Below are positions 28,527-38,925 of a DNA stretch of 64,000 nucleotides, piece after piece (the stretch's first letter is position 1; each line of letters opens with the position of its first letter). The stretch comes from Prorocentrum cordatum (taxonomy: Eukaryota > Sar > Dinophyceae > Prorocentrales > Prorocentraceae): positions 38,010 to 102,009 of the forward strand of contig CAUYUJ010001375.1 of the NCBI GenBank assembly GCA_963575745.1, written 5' to 3'. The notes under the pieces are model-generated. The model worked only from the letters and a program-made list of their open reading frames with translations, did not search any database and was not told the DNA's origin. A program made the translations under genes and the position numbers.

Positions 28527-28704
28527 TGTGCCGTTTTTTTTTCGTCGCCTATGGCATCAGCATTTTGGGAGGTCCGGCGAGATCGAGAATCGGGGGATGG
28601 CCCGAGGATCGAGGAAGCCTCGAGGGTCGAGAAAAATCGAGGGGGGGGGCGGCCGGGGGTCGAGGAGGAGCAGGGGGGCGACCATGGAGGGAGGCCCAAG
28701 GCGA
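28527..28704. other. Spacer with GATCGAGG/GTCGAG motifs, no gene
   Basis: Short TCGAGG repeats occur around 28595-28660. No coding signal is seen. Confidence 0.4.
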
Positions 28705-28712
28705 GTCTAGGC

Positions 28713-28865
28713 TCAAGCCGGGCCTGTCCCTCTACAGGAGGCAGGCTCAAAAATAATCCAGAAATAGTCTGGGGACGATTTGTTTAGCATTTGTTTTGAG
28801 TATGTTTTGTATCATGTTTTTATTTTCCTCCAAAATCCCTCTGTTGGAGGACATGCGCGACCTAA
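28713..28865. mobile_element. MITE family B, copy 3
   Basis: TCAAGCCGGGCCTGTCCCTC starts and GGAGGACATGCGCGACCTAA ends it. Flanks GTCTAGGC (28705-28712) and GTCTAGGT (28866-28873) agree at 7 of 8 bases. Length is 153 bp. Confidence 0.85.
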
Positions 28866-29027
28866 GTCTAGGTCCATGCAGCTTTTGCTCGCCCCGCTGA
28901 CGCGGCGCCCTCCCCCCCCCCAGAGCAGGCGAGTTTACCTCCCCAGTCCCGAGTTCCGCCCGAAAAGTTGGGCCGCTCAGAGAAGGGGGGAACTCTGGGA
29001 TACACCCCCAGGGGGGCTCTGCTGGAC

Positions 29028-29120
29028 GCGCCCCCGATCAAGGACGGACGCGCCCCTCTCATCGAGGATGGACCCCCGATCGAGGATGGACGCGCCCCCC
29101 TTATCGAGGATGGGTCCCCG
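29028..29120. repeat. ATCGAGGATGGACGCGCCCC tandem repeat
   Basis: About four diverged units of ATCGAGGATGGACGCGCCCC, of alternating length 20-36 bp. No partner was found elsewhere. Confidence 0.6.
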
Positions 29121-29315
29121 AGTCGGGCCCCAACCGTTCTGGCCCAGTCGGAAACCCCCAAAGTGGTTCGTGGCCGCCGCATTCCCTGCTACGGCAGGCT
29201 CGCGTCCTCGTTGCCGCGGCGGGGATGCAGTGCGGGCGCTCCAGGGTCTGAACGCCGCCTGTGGCCCAGAATCGGCCGATGTAGCGAAAGATCTGCGCTA
29301 TCGTAGAGCAGCGAT

Positions 29316-29504
29316 CCCAGACCCCCTCGAGTCATGAACGAAATCACGACGGGACGCTTTCCACTATTTCAGCCTCTGGGGGCCCCTGCCGGGCATCGGG
29401 GCCGTTGAACAAAAACGACTCGGGATGAAAAGCCGGCCCCAGAGAATGGGCCCAGCCCCCTGGGTGTCGACGTCATGAAAGAATTATGACGTCGGGGGTC
29501 TGGG
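29316..29504. mobile_element. CCCAGACCCC TIR family, full copy 1
   Basis: CCCAGACCCCCTCGAGTCAT begins and GACGTCGGGGGTCTGGGG ends the element. AAATCACGACGGGA and the palindromic CGTCATGAAAGAATTATGACG lie inside each end. Length is 189 bp; a second full copy is at 35730-35922. No target duplication was found. Confidence 0.75.
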
Positions 29505-29749
29505 GAAGGTTGAACGATCCAACGCGGCGTCAGAGACCAACGCGCGCGACATCGCGACGCAAACCAGCCGCAGCGCCGAGGCCGTGCCGCTTCGCTGCCC
29601 GCCTCGGCACCGAGCCGAGCCGAGCGAGCTGCGCGGCTTCCGCGCGGAGCGCGCTGGCTGGCGGCGCCGCCACGTGGCTCCGCCGGCGGCGTGCTGTGCT
29701 GGAGCAGCGGCACCGCTTCTCCTCGGGGGCGTCCAAGTCGGAGGTTGGA

Positions 29750-29885
29750 TAGCGAATTGGCCGTTGTCGGTTCGCGAGAGGGCGTCGCGGCCGTCATTTT
29801 TGCGGGTCCAGGTCCGTGGGTGTCGGTCCCAGGCCGTTTTCGCTAAAGGGAGGTTTACTAGAGGGAGGTTTGTCCACCGCCGACC
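29750..29885 (+). repeat. Dispersed 135-bp repeat, copy 2
   Basis: GCGAATTGGCCGTTGTCGGT through GGAGGTTTGTCCACCGCCGA matches 18150-18284 in the same orientation. Confidence 0.7.
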
Positions 29886-30039
29886 AAGAGGGGGGCGATG
29901 ATTACCGTGATCAATGGTCGCCAGATTTTCTCATGGCCGCGGCCGACGAGATCGGTCGCGGCCGATGTTGCTTCAACTGTTGGTATCGATCGCGTCCGAG
30001 AAGATCCGGTATCCAATGATCTGGGTAGGGGGATCCTTT

Positions 30040-30250
30040 CGACTCCTCCGATTGGATTCGATTCGACGGATCCCCGTTCCGATTCGATTCGTTTTCGGTT
30101 TCCGATTTGGATTCTGGTCTCTCAACGGAGTCCTTACTGGCCTAACGATTTCCGCCGGTCCGATTGTTCTCCTGGCTTGGCTGCCGATTTCCGCCGATCA
30201 GATTCATTTCGGTCGCCGATCCGGATTAGCCATTCGATTCTGGCCTCGTC
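30040..30250. repeat. CGATCCGATT-rich repeat, copy 2
   Basis: GATTCGATTCGACGGATCCC, GCCGATTTCCGCCGATCAGA and TCGGTCGCCGATCCGGATTA follow the order seen at 1-165 and 38030-38225. Confidence 0.65.
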
Positions 30251-30609
30251 TGCCAAGAGTGGGTGATGACTGGGAGGGGGTAGATCTCATGGTCTGGGCC
30301 ATGGGATCTCCTCGGACTTCATGCCCTCGTCCGCGCACATTCCTCCAGCCACGATGCGCGACCTCCCTCCCGTCTTGGACGCCCCCTCCGTGGACGACCC
30401 CGATGCTCGCCACCGTTCGCTCGGTTGGCTTCGAGTCGCCCTGAAGCCCCCGGCACGGTGAGCAGGCTGCCCCAGGGTGGGGGATCGGGGGGGCGGGAGG
30501 GATGGGGGAAGGGGGTCCATCACGTCGCGATTCGCGCCAGCGCCTGGCAATGCTTAAGAAAGGGTCTTTCTCAGACGGCTCTGGCACGAATCGTGACGTG
30601 ACCAGGGTG

Positions 30610-31105
30610 TGGGGCAAGATATATATATATATATATATATAAATTCATAGAATATATATATGTATATACAAGACCGCATTGGCGCTGCGCGCCATGCACC
30701 TTGGTCCTTTGAGTTCTGCACGCAAGCGGAATGCGTGCGTGCGTACATGCGCGCATACATCTGTACACGCACACGTGCATGCACGTTCCGTATACATGTC
30801 TAGGGTCTAGGTGTATACAATATGTTTACATTGTTGTATGTGTGAATACAGCGTGCATATGTACATATAATTTTATGTGTGTACGGGTATGAACATGCAA
30901 ATGCAACTCGTACGGGGCATCCTCGGGCATCTTCGCTGCCTGCCACGAGACCCTCAACGACTGATATATATATATATATATATATCTACATGTATATATA
31001 TAGGTGTGTATGAATGTATGCGTATACACAACTTTATATATATACACACAACTCCATTGGCGCTTCGCGCCATGCGCCTTGGTCCTTCTCGTATCACGTG
31101 CAGGC
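30610..31105. repeat. (TA)n blocks with duplicated GCGCCATGC segment
   Basis: Two (TA)n runs (30619-30665 and 30963-31000) are each followed by a related segment: CATTGGCGCTGCGCGCCATG at 30676 and CCATTGGCGCTTCGCGCCAT at 31053, both continuing CCTTGGTCCTT. Local duplication or two insertions of one element is likely. Confidence 0.6.
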
Positions 31106-31289
31106 AAGACGAGAGAGAGACAGAGGTCGATCAACCAAAGCTGTCGCTGTTGGTTGCAGTTTTCAGCGTCACTGGTATTATAGTGTTATTTATCCTTCCC
31201 TCATGTGTTCTCTTCCTCTTCCTCTTTCTCGTTATCGCCTTCATTGCCCCGCGAACTCGTCCCCGTCCTCTTCAATATTGTTTGCGGAG

Positions 31290-31860
31290 GCTCCTCCAAG
31301 GCGAGCTTCTAGACGTCCTCGCGAAACTTTTTAGGGGCGTGCCTCTGGAGACGTCCCTGGCGCCTTTTTGGCGGCCTCTGGGGGGTCCTCTCTGGCCACC
31401 ATGCCTCGAATCGTGGTCTCGGGTCACAGTTTGAATGCTGCTGGAGGGCGTCTTCGGGCGGGCTGTCTTCGGGCTCTCTGGGAATGTCAGGAACCAATTT
31501 GGGTCGTCTTGGACCGGTTTTCGGTGCCTCTCGGGCGTTCTCGGACGCCCCGAAGGCCGAATAACCCAGTAGCCCCACACTTCACAAACAAAACGTATGA
31601 AACATCAATTTGTCCTACGTTTCGAGAGCATCTCGGGGGTGATATTTGGGCCGTCTTCGGGCGTCAGGCGGGTTTCCGGGCCCGCTGGAGTCCTTTTTGG
31701 ACCGTCTCGGGGGCCTCGTGGGGCCGCCTCATGGCCAATTTGCATAGTTCGGCGCGTCCTGGAAGTCCGTCAGGACCTCTTCTCAAGGGGCGTCCAGCAA
31801 GGCCCCGGGGCCCGGGATCCCGTTTCGGAGGGGGGGGCTTTTTCAGTGTCCGGATTATTA
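31290..31860. repeat. Degenerate CTTGGGGG-type repeat field
   Basis: Motifs such as GGCCGTCTTCGGGCG, GACCGTCTCGGGGGCCTC and CTCTGGGGGGTCCTC recur irregularly, as at 7030-7545. No gene was recognised in the long frames here. Confidence 0.55.
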
Positions 31861-32799
31861 CAGGCAGATGAAAGGGAATACATGTATACAAGTTTTTTGT
31901 TGGCTCGCTTCGCTTCGCCTCAACTCGTTGTCCTACGGCCGTGCACCTTCGGGCAGCTGCAGAAGGATAGAGAGGTGGGATGCTGCTCGAAGAAGGACGG
32001 GGGGAGCATAAAGGAGAAGTTGGGCCCCCGAAGCCGGGCTGGACAATCGGCGGGTCCGAGTGCGGAAACTTTGGGACGGATTTCGATATAGACAGACCAG
32101 GGCGACTTTATCTTGTCATTTCCCGAAGAGCATGCGAGGGCGACTGGAGCGGGCAAAGATCATGACCACGAGGGGGTGAAGGCCATGGCCTCGAGGCGGA
32201 TCTCAATTATGACAATTGGTGGAGGTTGAGGGCATGGCCGCGACAACGGTTCAAATCGTGACCGCGACGGGTTTGACAGTAATACGGGGATGGGCGGTCA
32301 CGGTGATGATCATGTCATGTGGGGGCGAGGGTGGTAACCGTGAGTGGGGTCTTGGTCAAGACGGTGAGGGGCTCCAAGTATACACCGTGAGAGGGGAGAA
32401 CGTCACGCCGGGTCAATTTCCCACAGGTTGCTGCAGAAAGCATTCGCCCTTCGGTGAGACGCAGCTGCCGTTGAGGTGTCGGGAGGGCAGCGGCAGGTCG
32501 AGCACATCATTCCTCCTCGGAGTGGTCGTCGGGCTGATTCAATCCCAATGCACTTGTTCGGGACGATCCAGGCACCCCAGAAACGCCGTCTGCGAGGCGC
32601 ACTTGCTGGAAGGCATCGCCAGGCGAGAGAATGTTCAAGAACCATCAAATTATTGCATTAGCCAGGATCCACGATGTCGCTTCGGGCACTTGCCCGAGAG
32701 AGCTCATGGCGCCGCCCGCCATTGTGACCCTTGGCGTTTAGCGTTTTTGTGCACGTGGAAACTGCGTCCGTCACTGGGCCGTATGGGGCCCTGGGGGCT
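31861..32799. other. Spacer, no gene recognised
   Basis: Several overlapping frames of 60-160 codons occur on both strands at 32400-32700 without a domain, a clear third-position bias or paired splice sites. A GTGACCGCGACGGGTTTGAC-type repeated phrasing (CGTGACC, CGGTGAT, CCGTGAG) appears at 32250-32400. Confidence 0.4.
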
Positions 32800-33265
32800 T
32801 ATGAAGAAGTGCATCGAAGCATATCGGGAGCTTCTTGGGAGTCTTTTGGAAGCTTTATGGGCCATCTTGGGGGCCTCTTGGAGGCCTCTGGGGCGTTTGG
32901 GGGGGCTCTTGGACCATCTTGGGGCTCTCTTAGACCGTCGTGGGGCTCTCTTGGGCCGTTTTGGGGTCTTATGGGGCCGTCTTGGAAGTCTCCTGGGCCT
33001 TCTTGAAGCCCTCTTGGAGGCCTTCTTCGGACGCTCTCTGACCGTCCTTGGGCCCTCTTGGGCAGTGTCCAGGCACTCTTGGAGGCCCACTGGGCCGTCT
33101 TGGCGCGATCTCGAAAGCCCCTCGGGGCCTCTCGGGCTGTCGGAAGCCAGAAAAAACGAGTGCGCCAGAACCGCTCAACATCGTAAGGAAACCCCTGGAT
33201 CGTTAGGTATATCCTGGGGCCCTTCTGGGAGCCGTCTTGGGGCGCCCTTGTCGATTGGGGGAGTC
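32800..33265. repeat. Degenerate CTTGGGGG-type repeat field
   Basis: GGAGCTTCTTGGGAGTCTTT and CATCTTGGGGGCCTCTTGGA type units of about 25-30 bp continue for 460 bp. The 449-codon + frame that crosses it is a repeat artefact. Confidence 0.65.
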
Positions 33266-33450
33266 GTTGCACGCCTTTTGGGGCGGTCCGCACCGTCAAA
33301 AAGGAAGAGTGCGGGCGGCTTGCCAGGGAGGCTCAGGAGCCTTCCGAAAGGAAACCCAGGGCGAGGCGGGGCGTCGGAAGAATGTCTTGGGATGTTGCGA
33401 GGGGGGTGTGCGCCATCTGGGCGAGGGTTTCCCATGCAGGGTGTTTACTA

Positions 33451-33640
33451 CCCAGACCCCCGACGTTATGATTTGTTCATTATGTCGACCCCCCGAGGTC
33501 TGGACCCATTCCCGGGACCAGTCCTTCATCCTGAGTCGCTTTCTGACGGTCCCGAAGCCCATTAGGGGACCCCAGAGGCCGAAAAGCGATAGCGAAAAAC
33601 TTCCCGTCGTGATTTTGTTCAGGCCTCCAGGGGGCCCGGG
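33451..33640. mobile_element. CCCAGACCCC family, copy 2 (inverse orientation, end decayed)
   Basis: CCCAGACCCCCGACGTTATG, then GTCGACCCCCCGAGGTCTGG, CATCCTGAGTCGCTTTCTGA and CCCGTCGTGATTTTGTTCAG give the reverse order of 29316-29504. The far end no longer shows GGGGTCTGGG. Confidence 0.7.
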
Positions 33641-33689
33641 CTTTGGTCGATTACGCGTAAGAGTGACCCTTCGCTGGAGTGACCTTTGG

Positions 33690-33850
33690 TGCGAGCTCAT
33701 CTGGGTCCCCCCGATCGCTCAGCGCGATGCCAGATGGCGGCTGCTGGCGCGCCTGGATGTGGCCACGCTGCGCTCCCTTCGCCCGCGCACCGAAGGTCAC
33801 TCGTACCCAGGGTCGCTCTTGCGGGCAGTCGACCAGGCCCACCCACGCTC
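33690..33850 (+). CDS. Possible exon, unknown protein
   Basis: The frame reads ELIWVPPIAQRDARWRLLAR, then LDVATLRSLRPRTEGHSYPG and SLLRAVDQA. About four fifths of its codons end in G or C, clearly more than in the other two frames. No domain is recognised. Exact borders are unknown, and it could be an exon fragment. Confidence 0.3.
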
Positions 33851-33905
33851 AGAGGTTCGGATGCAAATCCTGGGAGGTCAAATTCTGATTTAGCCCAGGT
33901 CCGAA

Positions 33906-34048
33906 ATCCCAACTAATCCGGCTTTATCCCTTTTAATCCGGCTTAATCCCGCTCAATCCCGCTCAATCCGGGTTAATCCCGCTTGATCCTCTGGCTTACC
34001 AGCCCCCCAACGGGGCTTAATCCTCCTTAATCCTCCCGACCAATGATA
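33906..34048. repeat. CTTAATCCCGCTCAATCC repeat, copy 1
   Basis: Variants of CCGGCTTAATCCCGCTCAAT are followed by GATCCTCTGGCTTACCAGCC and CCCCAACGGGGCTTAATCCT. Copy 2 at 34227-34325 lacks part of the leading CTTAATCC run. Confidence 0.7.
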
Positions 34049-34059
34049 GGAGGCCGGAG

Positions 34060-34206
34060 GACGGATTCAGCTTGTGCCTGCTTCCTCTTTGTGCACGTGT
34101 GCCCGTTGCCCTGCTGAGGGAAGCTATGATGTGTGGCAGCTTCGCCAGGGCATGCTCGCCCGCGCCCTGTTCGGCGTCACGTGTTACCCGCATGGGCACA
34201 GCAACA
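34060..34206 (+). CDS. Possible exon, Cys-containing, unknown protein
   Basis: The frame reads LCTCARCPAEGSYDVWQLRQ then GMLARALFGVTCYPHGHSNN, bounded by two copies of the CTTAATCCC repeat. Composition looks protein-like and third positions are GC-rich. No family is recognised. The sequence just downstream carries the 20-bp target duplication of the second repeat. Confidence 0.3.
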
Positions 34207-34226
34207 ACCTCCCAGGAGTTGCCTCC

Positions 34227-34325
34227 CGCTTATAATCCCGCTCAATCCGGGTTCATCCCGCTTGATCCTCTGGCTTATCAGCCCCCCAACGGGGCTTAAA
34301 ATCCTCCTCAACCCTTCCGACGAAA
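34227..34325. mobile_element. CTTAATCCC repeat, copy 2, with 20-bp target duplication
   Basis: The flanks ACCTCCCAGGAGTTGCCTCC (34207-34226) and ACCTCCCAAGAGTTGCCTCC (34326-34345) differ at one position. The 99-bp insert ends in a short A run (CGAAA), and there are no terminal inverted repeats. Long target duplications of this kind suggest retroposition, so a SINE-like element is likely (inference). Confidence 0.75.
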
Positions 34326-34346
34326 ACCTCCCAAGAGTTGCCTCCA

Positions 34347-34430
34347 AACAGAGGGCCACCTGCGAACCATACCCCTACCCCCTCAGAAATCGTGGGGGGC
34401 AGGGGTAGGGTTCACCTGTGGCCCCCTCCC
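34347..34430. mobile_element. GGCCACNTGCGAACCNTACCCCT foldback, copy 1
   Basis: GGGCCACCTGCGAACCATAC and GTAGGGTTCACCTGTGGCCC are inverted around AGAAATCGTGG. A longer version with the same ends is at 53748-53906. Confidence 0.7.
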
Positions 34431-34626
34431 AGCAGCGGGCTGCTGGGGTGGAGCCGCCAGGACCTCGGCCGAGGCGCGGCGCGCACGGCACGTGGGCGGC
34501 GGCGCGTGGCCGCCCGGGCGCGGCGGCCGCGGCGCGCAGCCGGGCGCGGCACGGCGCCGCACGGCGCGCACCGCCGGCGGCGTGCCGCCGGGCGCCGCTG
34601 CGTCGGCCGGGCGTGCTGGCCGGGCA

Positions 34627-34783
34627 GAGTCCCTCAAGCAGTGGCGAAGCGTCCCGGCTCACTTCTAGCCCCACCAAGCAGTGTTCTAACAGCCTTTTGC
34701 GGTTTCCCACGAAATGTTCTGAGAACCTTTCTGGCGGAGGCTGTCTTGTTTTAACACTTGTGTTCTAAGAACATTGTTTTTTA
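34627..34783. mobile_element. AAGCAGTGGCGAAGCGTCCCGG element, left part (interrupted copy)
   Basis: CTCAAGCAGTGGCGAAGCGT, ACGAAATGTTCTGAGAACCT and GGCTGTCTTGTTTTAACACT match the 46915-47150 copy. At 34783 the match breaks and resumes at 35640-35726 (GAACATTTCGTGGTATGGCT, CGACGGTCGGTCCCTG), so this copy was split by an insertion. Confidence 0.75.
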
Positions 34784-35639
34784 CGTGCGCAAAATCAGAG
34801 CCTGAATTTAGTCATCAACCTCGCCCTTTTCTTGGCGTGATCAACCGGAGAACTACCTTTCTCTCCGCTTCTGCTCCTCGGTGCGCCGCTCGCGCTCCCC
34901 TCTGGCTCTTATCCTTCGCCCCCCTTCTCTATCCTTAGCCGCTCCCTGCTCCAATTGTTCGTCATTCGCTTGGCTCCGGAGGTGGCCCTCGAGGCTTTGG
35001 CATCGGACCTCCCCTCCTCTCTTCTTCGCCCCCCCCCCCCCTGCGCGACTGTCCAGACCGTTACGCCTCCCGCTAAAAATTCGCGAGAGTCCGGGCCCCC
35101 CGCGACGAATTCGCGAGAGTCCCGCGAAAGATTCGCGGGAACCCTTCGTGCCGTGCACTGTCCTCCGAGGCGCCCCCCCGGGCTACCTCGCCCCCGTGGG
35201 ACCCCCCTGGGCGATGCGCGAGGGCTGTTCCCGCGCGAGACCACCCCGGGCGACTCGTGCAGGAACTGATTGGCGGAGACCCCCACGGGCGATTCCACCG
35301 CTCGGACCGACCCCCCCCAGGGCGAGTCGGCCCGTCCTGGAACCCCCCAGGCGATCCAGGACCCCCCGCGCCCTCCCAGGCGAGCGGGGGCGCCTACGGG
35401 AAAAGCCCACGCCTAAGCTCCCCCTTTTAAGGGAACACTGGCGGGGGCGATCCGCGCCGGGGCGGCAGTCGAACCCTCCTGGGCGATCGACCGCGGCAGA
35501 TTCCTCCCGCACAAAAAACAACAACACACAAAAAACACAACAAAGCACCGGACGGAACATAAAAAAAAACACAAAAAGACACAAAAGCCACACAGACACA
35601 CACAAATGACTGAATTATGGCTCTGACTTTGTACACCTA
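34784..35639. mobile_element. ~855-bp TIR element nested in another element
   Basis: ACGTGCGCAAAATCAGAGCC at the left and AGGTGTACAAAGTCAGAGCC (opposite strand, right end) form inverted repeats of about 30 bp continuing into AATTTAGTCAT/AATTCAGTCAT. Short T runs flank both sides. The body has irregular CCCCCCTGGGCGATNC phrases and an A-rich part at 35515-35590. No transposase is visible, so it is non-autonomous. Confidence 0.75.
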
Positions 35640-35729
35640 AGGTTTTTGTTCTTAAAACATTTTTGGGTTCTAAGAACATTTCGTGGTATGGCTATAGGAA
35701 TGCCGCGACGGTCGGTCCCTGTTGAAGTC

Positions 35730-35922
35730 CCCAGACCCCTTCGAGTCTGGAGCAAAAATCACGACGGCAGGGTTTTTGCAAGTTTCGGCCTCTGGGGGCC
35801 CCTAATTGCCGGGCCTCGGGGCCGTCCACAGAACAGGTCAGGACAAAGAACCAGTCCTGGAGAATGAGTGCAGACTTCTGAGGGTCGACGTCATGAAAAA
35901 ATCATGACGTCGAGGGTCTGGG
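35730..35922. mobile_element. CCCAGACCCC TIR family, full copy 3
   Basis: CCCAGACCCCTTCGAGTCTG begins and GACGTCGAGGGTCTGGG ends it. Inside are CAAAAATCACGACGGCAGGG and the palindrome CGTCATGAAAAAATCATGACG. Length is 193 bp and the order is identical to 29316-29504. Confidence 0.8.
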
Positions 35923-36204
35923 TCAGAGGAGGCAAAGGCACCGAGACCTCGACCCTTGCCTTGTTTTTTGCGTGCTTTGGGCCTCCTCGAAGTATGAGAT
36001 CCTGGCGACTCAATTTGTGTCGAGCTGGGCCTTTTCGCTCCATTTCGTGCCTCACGACCCTCACATATCGATCTGGCTCGGAAAGTGATGCAGAAAGATG
36101 GGGTCCAGGGGTCCAGTCATAATTAGTTTGCGATGTTGCAGTTGTTTATTGCAACGTCGGATCTCAAGACCCGCCGCCGCAGAGATGCGTCATCGGCTTG
36201 CTGG

Positions 36205-36305
36205 AGCTCTGAACCCAGACCCCCTCTCGCTATAACAGAAAAATCACGACGGGATAGTGTTTGCTGTTGTCGGCCTCCGGGGGTCCTTGCCGGGCCTCGG
36301 AACCC
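36205..36305. repeat. CCCAGACCCC family, left half only
   Basis: ACCCAGACCCCCTCTCGCTA, AAAATCACGACGGGATAG and GCCGGGCCTCGG are present. The rest is missing and the sequence soon enters the GT tract. Confidence 0.65.
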
Positions 36306-36356
36306 TCAATCAATTATTAGAGGTCTCCCAGATGGGGTTAGAGGACGTGTGTGTGA

Positions 36357-36435
36357 GTGTTTTCGCGCGCGCGCGTGTGTGCGCGCGCGTGCGCGCGCGT
36401 GCGTGCGTGCGTGCGCGCGTGCGTGTGTGTGTGTG

Positions 36436-36466
<31 letters not shown>

Positions 36467-36627
36467 TTGTGTGTCTCTTCGCGTGTGTGTGTGTGTGTGT
36501 GCGTGTGTGTGTGTGTGTGCGTGTGTGCGTGTGTACGTATGTGTGTGTGTGTGCGTGTGTGTGTGTGTGCGTGTGTGTGTGTGTGCGTGTGCGTGTGCGT
36601 GTGTGTGTGAGAGAGAGAGTGTGTTTG

Positions 36628-36659
<32 letters not shown>

Positions 36660-36748
36660 TCCGTGCGTGCGTGCGTGCGTGCGTGCGTATGTGCATGAGT
36701 ATGTGCATGCGTGCGTGCGTGCGTGCGTGCGTGTGTGTTTGTGTGTGT
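36357..36748. repeat. (GT/GC)n alternating tract
   Basis: About 390 bp of GCGCGC, GTGCGT and GTGTGT blocks, potentially Z-forming. Cys-Val and Thr-His frames are artefacts. Confidence 0.95.
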
Positions 36749-36959
36749 GATTCTTGCCGCACGCAGCTGGTTTCGGCCCCGCCCCCCTGGTCGGGGAGAC
36801 AGTCTGCACGAGCTGAGTCGCAACCCCCCCCTTTGCCATCCCCCCTCCAATCTTCTGTCCGATCCGATCGTTGTCGACCTCTTGCACGATTGCGTGATAC
36901 GCGTGCAGGCCGTTGTGATGTTTCCAGGCCGCGCCCCGCCCGCTCACGCACCAGCCTCG

Positions 36960-37140
36960 AAGGGCCAGCCTGGGGGGGAAGTGAGAGGGGGCGGGCCTTC
37001 TCAGGAGGCTTAGAAGTCCTCCACCCTTTGAGAACTCTCTGAGCCTTTTCGGTTGTCAGTAGGCCGGAGGGCTTCTGAGAAGCCCCGCCGCCTTCCGAGA
37101 TGGCCTTGTTCTTCTCTTTTCCCCGCCTCGCTCGACGCCA
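36960..37140. mobile_element. GAGAAGGCCTTCTC family, copy at 37.0 kb
   Basis: GGGGGGAAGTGAGAGGGGGC, GGCCTTCTCAGGAGGC, then GGGCTTCTGAGAAGCCCCGC and CTTGTTCTTCTCTTTTCCCC give the inverted layout. The boundary phrases are diverged. A duplicated segment (TACGCGTGCAGGCCGTTG at 36898 and 37151) brackets the element about 250 bp apart and may be an older duplication. Confidence 0.6.
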
Positions 37141-38029
37141 ATGTACACGTTACGCGTGCAGGCCGTTGCTGCGTTTCCAGGCCGCGCCCCGCCCGCTCAC
37201 GGACAAGCCTCTTAGGCGGGACCGGGCCTCCGTCTGCGCAGAGGCGGCGGAGCAGCCGTGGCGGCAGCAAGGGGAGCGGGAGGGGAGGCGGCGGGAGTGG
37301 GGAGATCAGGTGCTGGCCTTCTCGTGGCTCACCTGCACTCAACCCGCACAGTGAGGACGAGCAGCTTTCCACGGTGAATCACCCTTGCATCCGTCCCCTG
37401 CGGCCCATCCTCGGCGGCGTTCGCTGGCCGCACCCCGCTCGCAAAGTGTCGGCATGGCCTTCCAAGGCCCCCTGCCTCCTTCCAAGGCCCTTCTAGCAGG
37501 AGCTGGGAAATTTACACCCACCAGAAAACGTACGAAGCAGCGCAAAGGTTCATGGACTCGAGATCTCAGAGGATCAAGAGGTTGAACTAGACCCTGGGCG
37601 TGTTCTTGGAGCTTCTCTTTCTTTCCCGGCCCGTAAGCGTTTCGTAGATCTTGACCCGCACGACTGTCTAAGAACACGTTTCGAGTGAAGTTCATTATGT
37701 TTCCTTACAGCTCTCTTAACTCTAAGCAAGCACGTAGTTGCTGGTTTGGGGGCCTTTTCCCGGGGCTCATCTGACGTATCCAGTCCGACTCGAGCTCGAC
37801 TCGAGCCGACGGACGCCCGACGCAGCATCGACGCATGAGTGCAGCGAGTGTCTCCAGGAAGGCCCGCAGCGCCGGAGGGTGGCGGGACCCGGCCGTGAGG
37901 GCGGTCCGCCGAGGCGGCACGAGAAGCACACCCCACCCCGGCCTGTCTTCTCCCCTCTGGGGAGGGGGGCCAGGTGGGGGTGTGGGGGGGTCTCTTTCTG
38001 CTCCCCTGCGGGAGGGCTCACCTCTCCAG
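37141..38029. other. Spacer, weak coding hints only
   Basis: A frame at 37350-37496 reads SEDEQLSTVNHPCIRPLRPI and has moderately GC-rich third positions, but no domain or firm splice borders. Duplicated CGTTGTGATGTTTCCAGGCC-type sequence occurs at 36910 and 37165. Confidence 0.3.
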
Positions 38030-38225
38030 TTCGATTCGATTCGATGTCGATGGCTCCCGATTCCGATTCCGAGTCGACTTGGGATTCCGATGTGGGCTCC
38101 GAGTTCTTATGGGGGGCATGCTAATCTGCCGATTTCCGCCGATTCGACTTTTTCTGACTCGGCTGCCGATTTCCGCCGATCCGATTCATTTCGATCGCCG
38201 ATCCGACTTGTCGATTCGAGTATTG
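38030..38225. repeat. CGATCCGATT-rich repeat, copy 3
   Basis: GATTCGATTCGATGTCGATG, GCCGATTTCCGCCGATCCGA and ATCGCCGATCCGACTTGTCG match copies at 1-165 and 30040-30250. Confidence 0.7.
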
Positions 38226-38925
38226 GCTCTCCTGCGAGCAGGAGTTGCTTGCCATGCACGCGCAATCTTCTGCAGAGGCGCGCCCATACTGGTTCTAGGC
38301 GATATCAGAGTCTTACTGGCCATCGCCGTTGACCCATCCCCTTCATCTACCACTTTTTTGCACAGTGAGGGGTTAACCAATTTTTTCAGTTTGGATCGAA
38401 GTGGAAAGATAAAGGTCGCCCCAGACATCCAATCGCATTCCGTGTCATCGATTCGTTCTGGATCAGGAGAGTTCCGTGGCGTTGACGGCTTGAATGGCGC
38501 GGGATATCTGGGGCCGGGCAGATGTTCCTTCCGTATTTGGTTTTGGTTCCAGGGCCAGGGAAGGGAGAGAGAGAGAACAGAGAACACAGACACAAACGCA
38601 TAACTATCCATACAGATCGATACATGCATTGTGCCTGGAGCGACACAGAGGGGGTGAGAGAGAGGGGACAAAAGAGATTGCCTCAAGATACCCTCGCCAA
38701 GACCAATGCGATCCCCCCCTCTTACCCTCCCTCCCTCCCCCGTTCCCTGCGGGAGAGGAGGGGGGAGGCGACGTGGACTGGTGGTCCGAGGGAGGGCCTC
38801 GTACAGCAACGGAGAGGGCGCGTGCGGCGTAGCGCCATCCCATGCGGTGAGTCAGCCCGTGCTGCAGAACTACGTGTCCCGCCTTCGCCCATCTTTAGAC
38901 GCATATATGTCAGGAGGAAAACAAA
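38226..38925. other. Spacer, no gene recognised
   Basis: Moderate GC content with GAGAGAGAGAACAGAGAACA at 38567-38590. No domain or repeat partner was seen. Confidence 0.4.
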
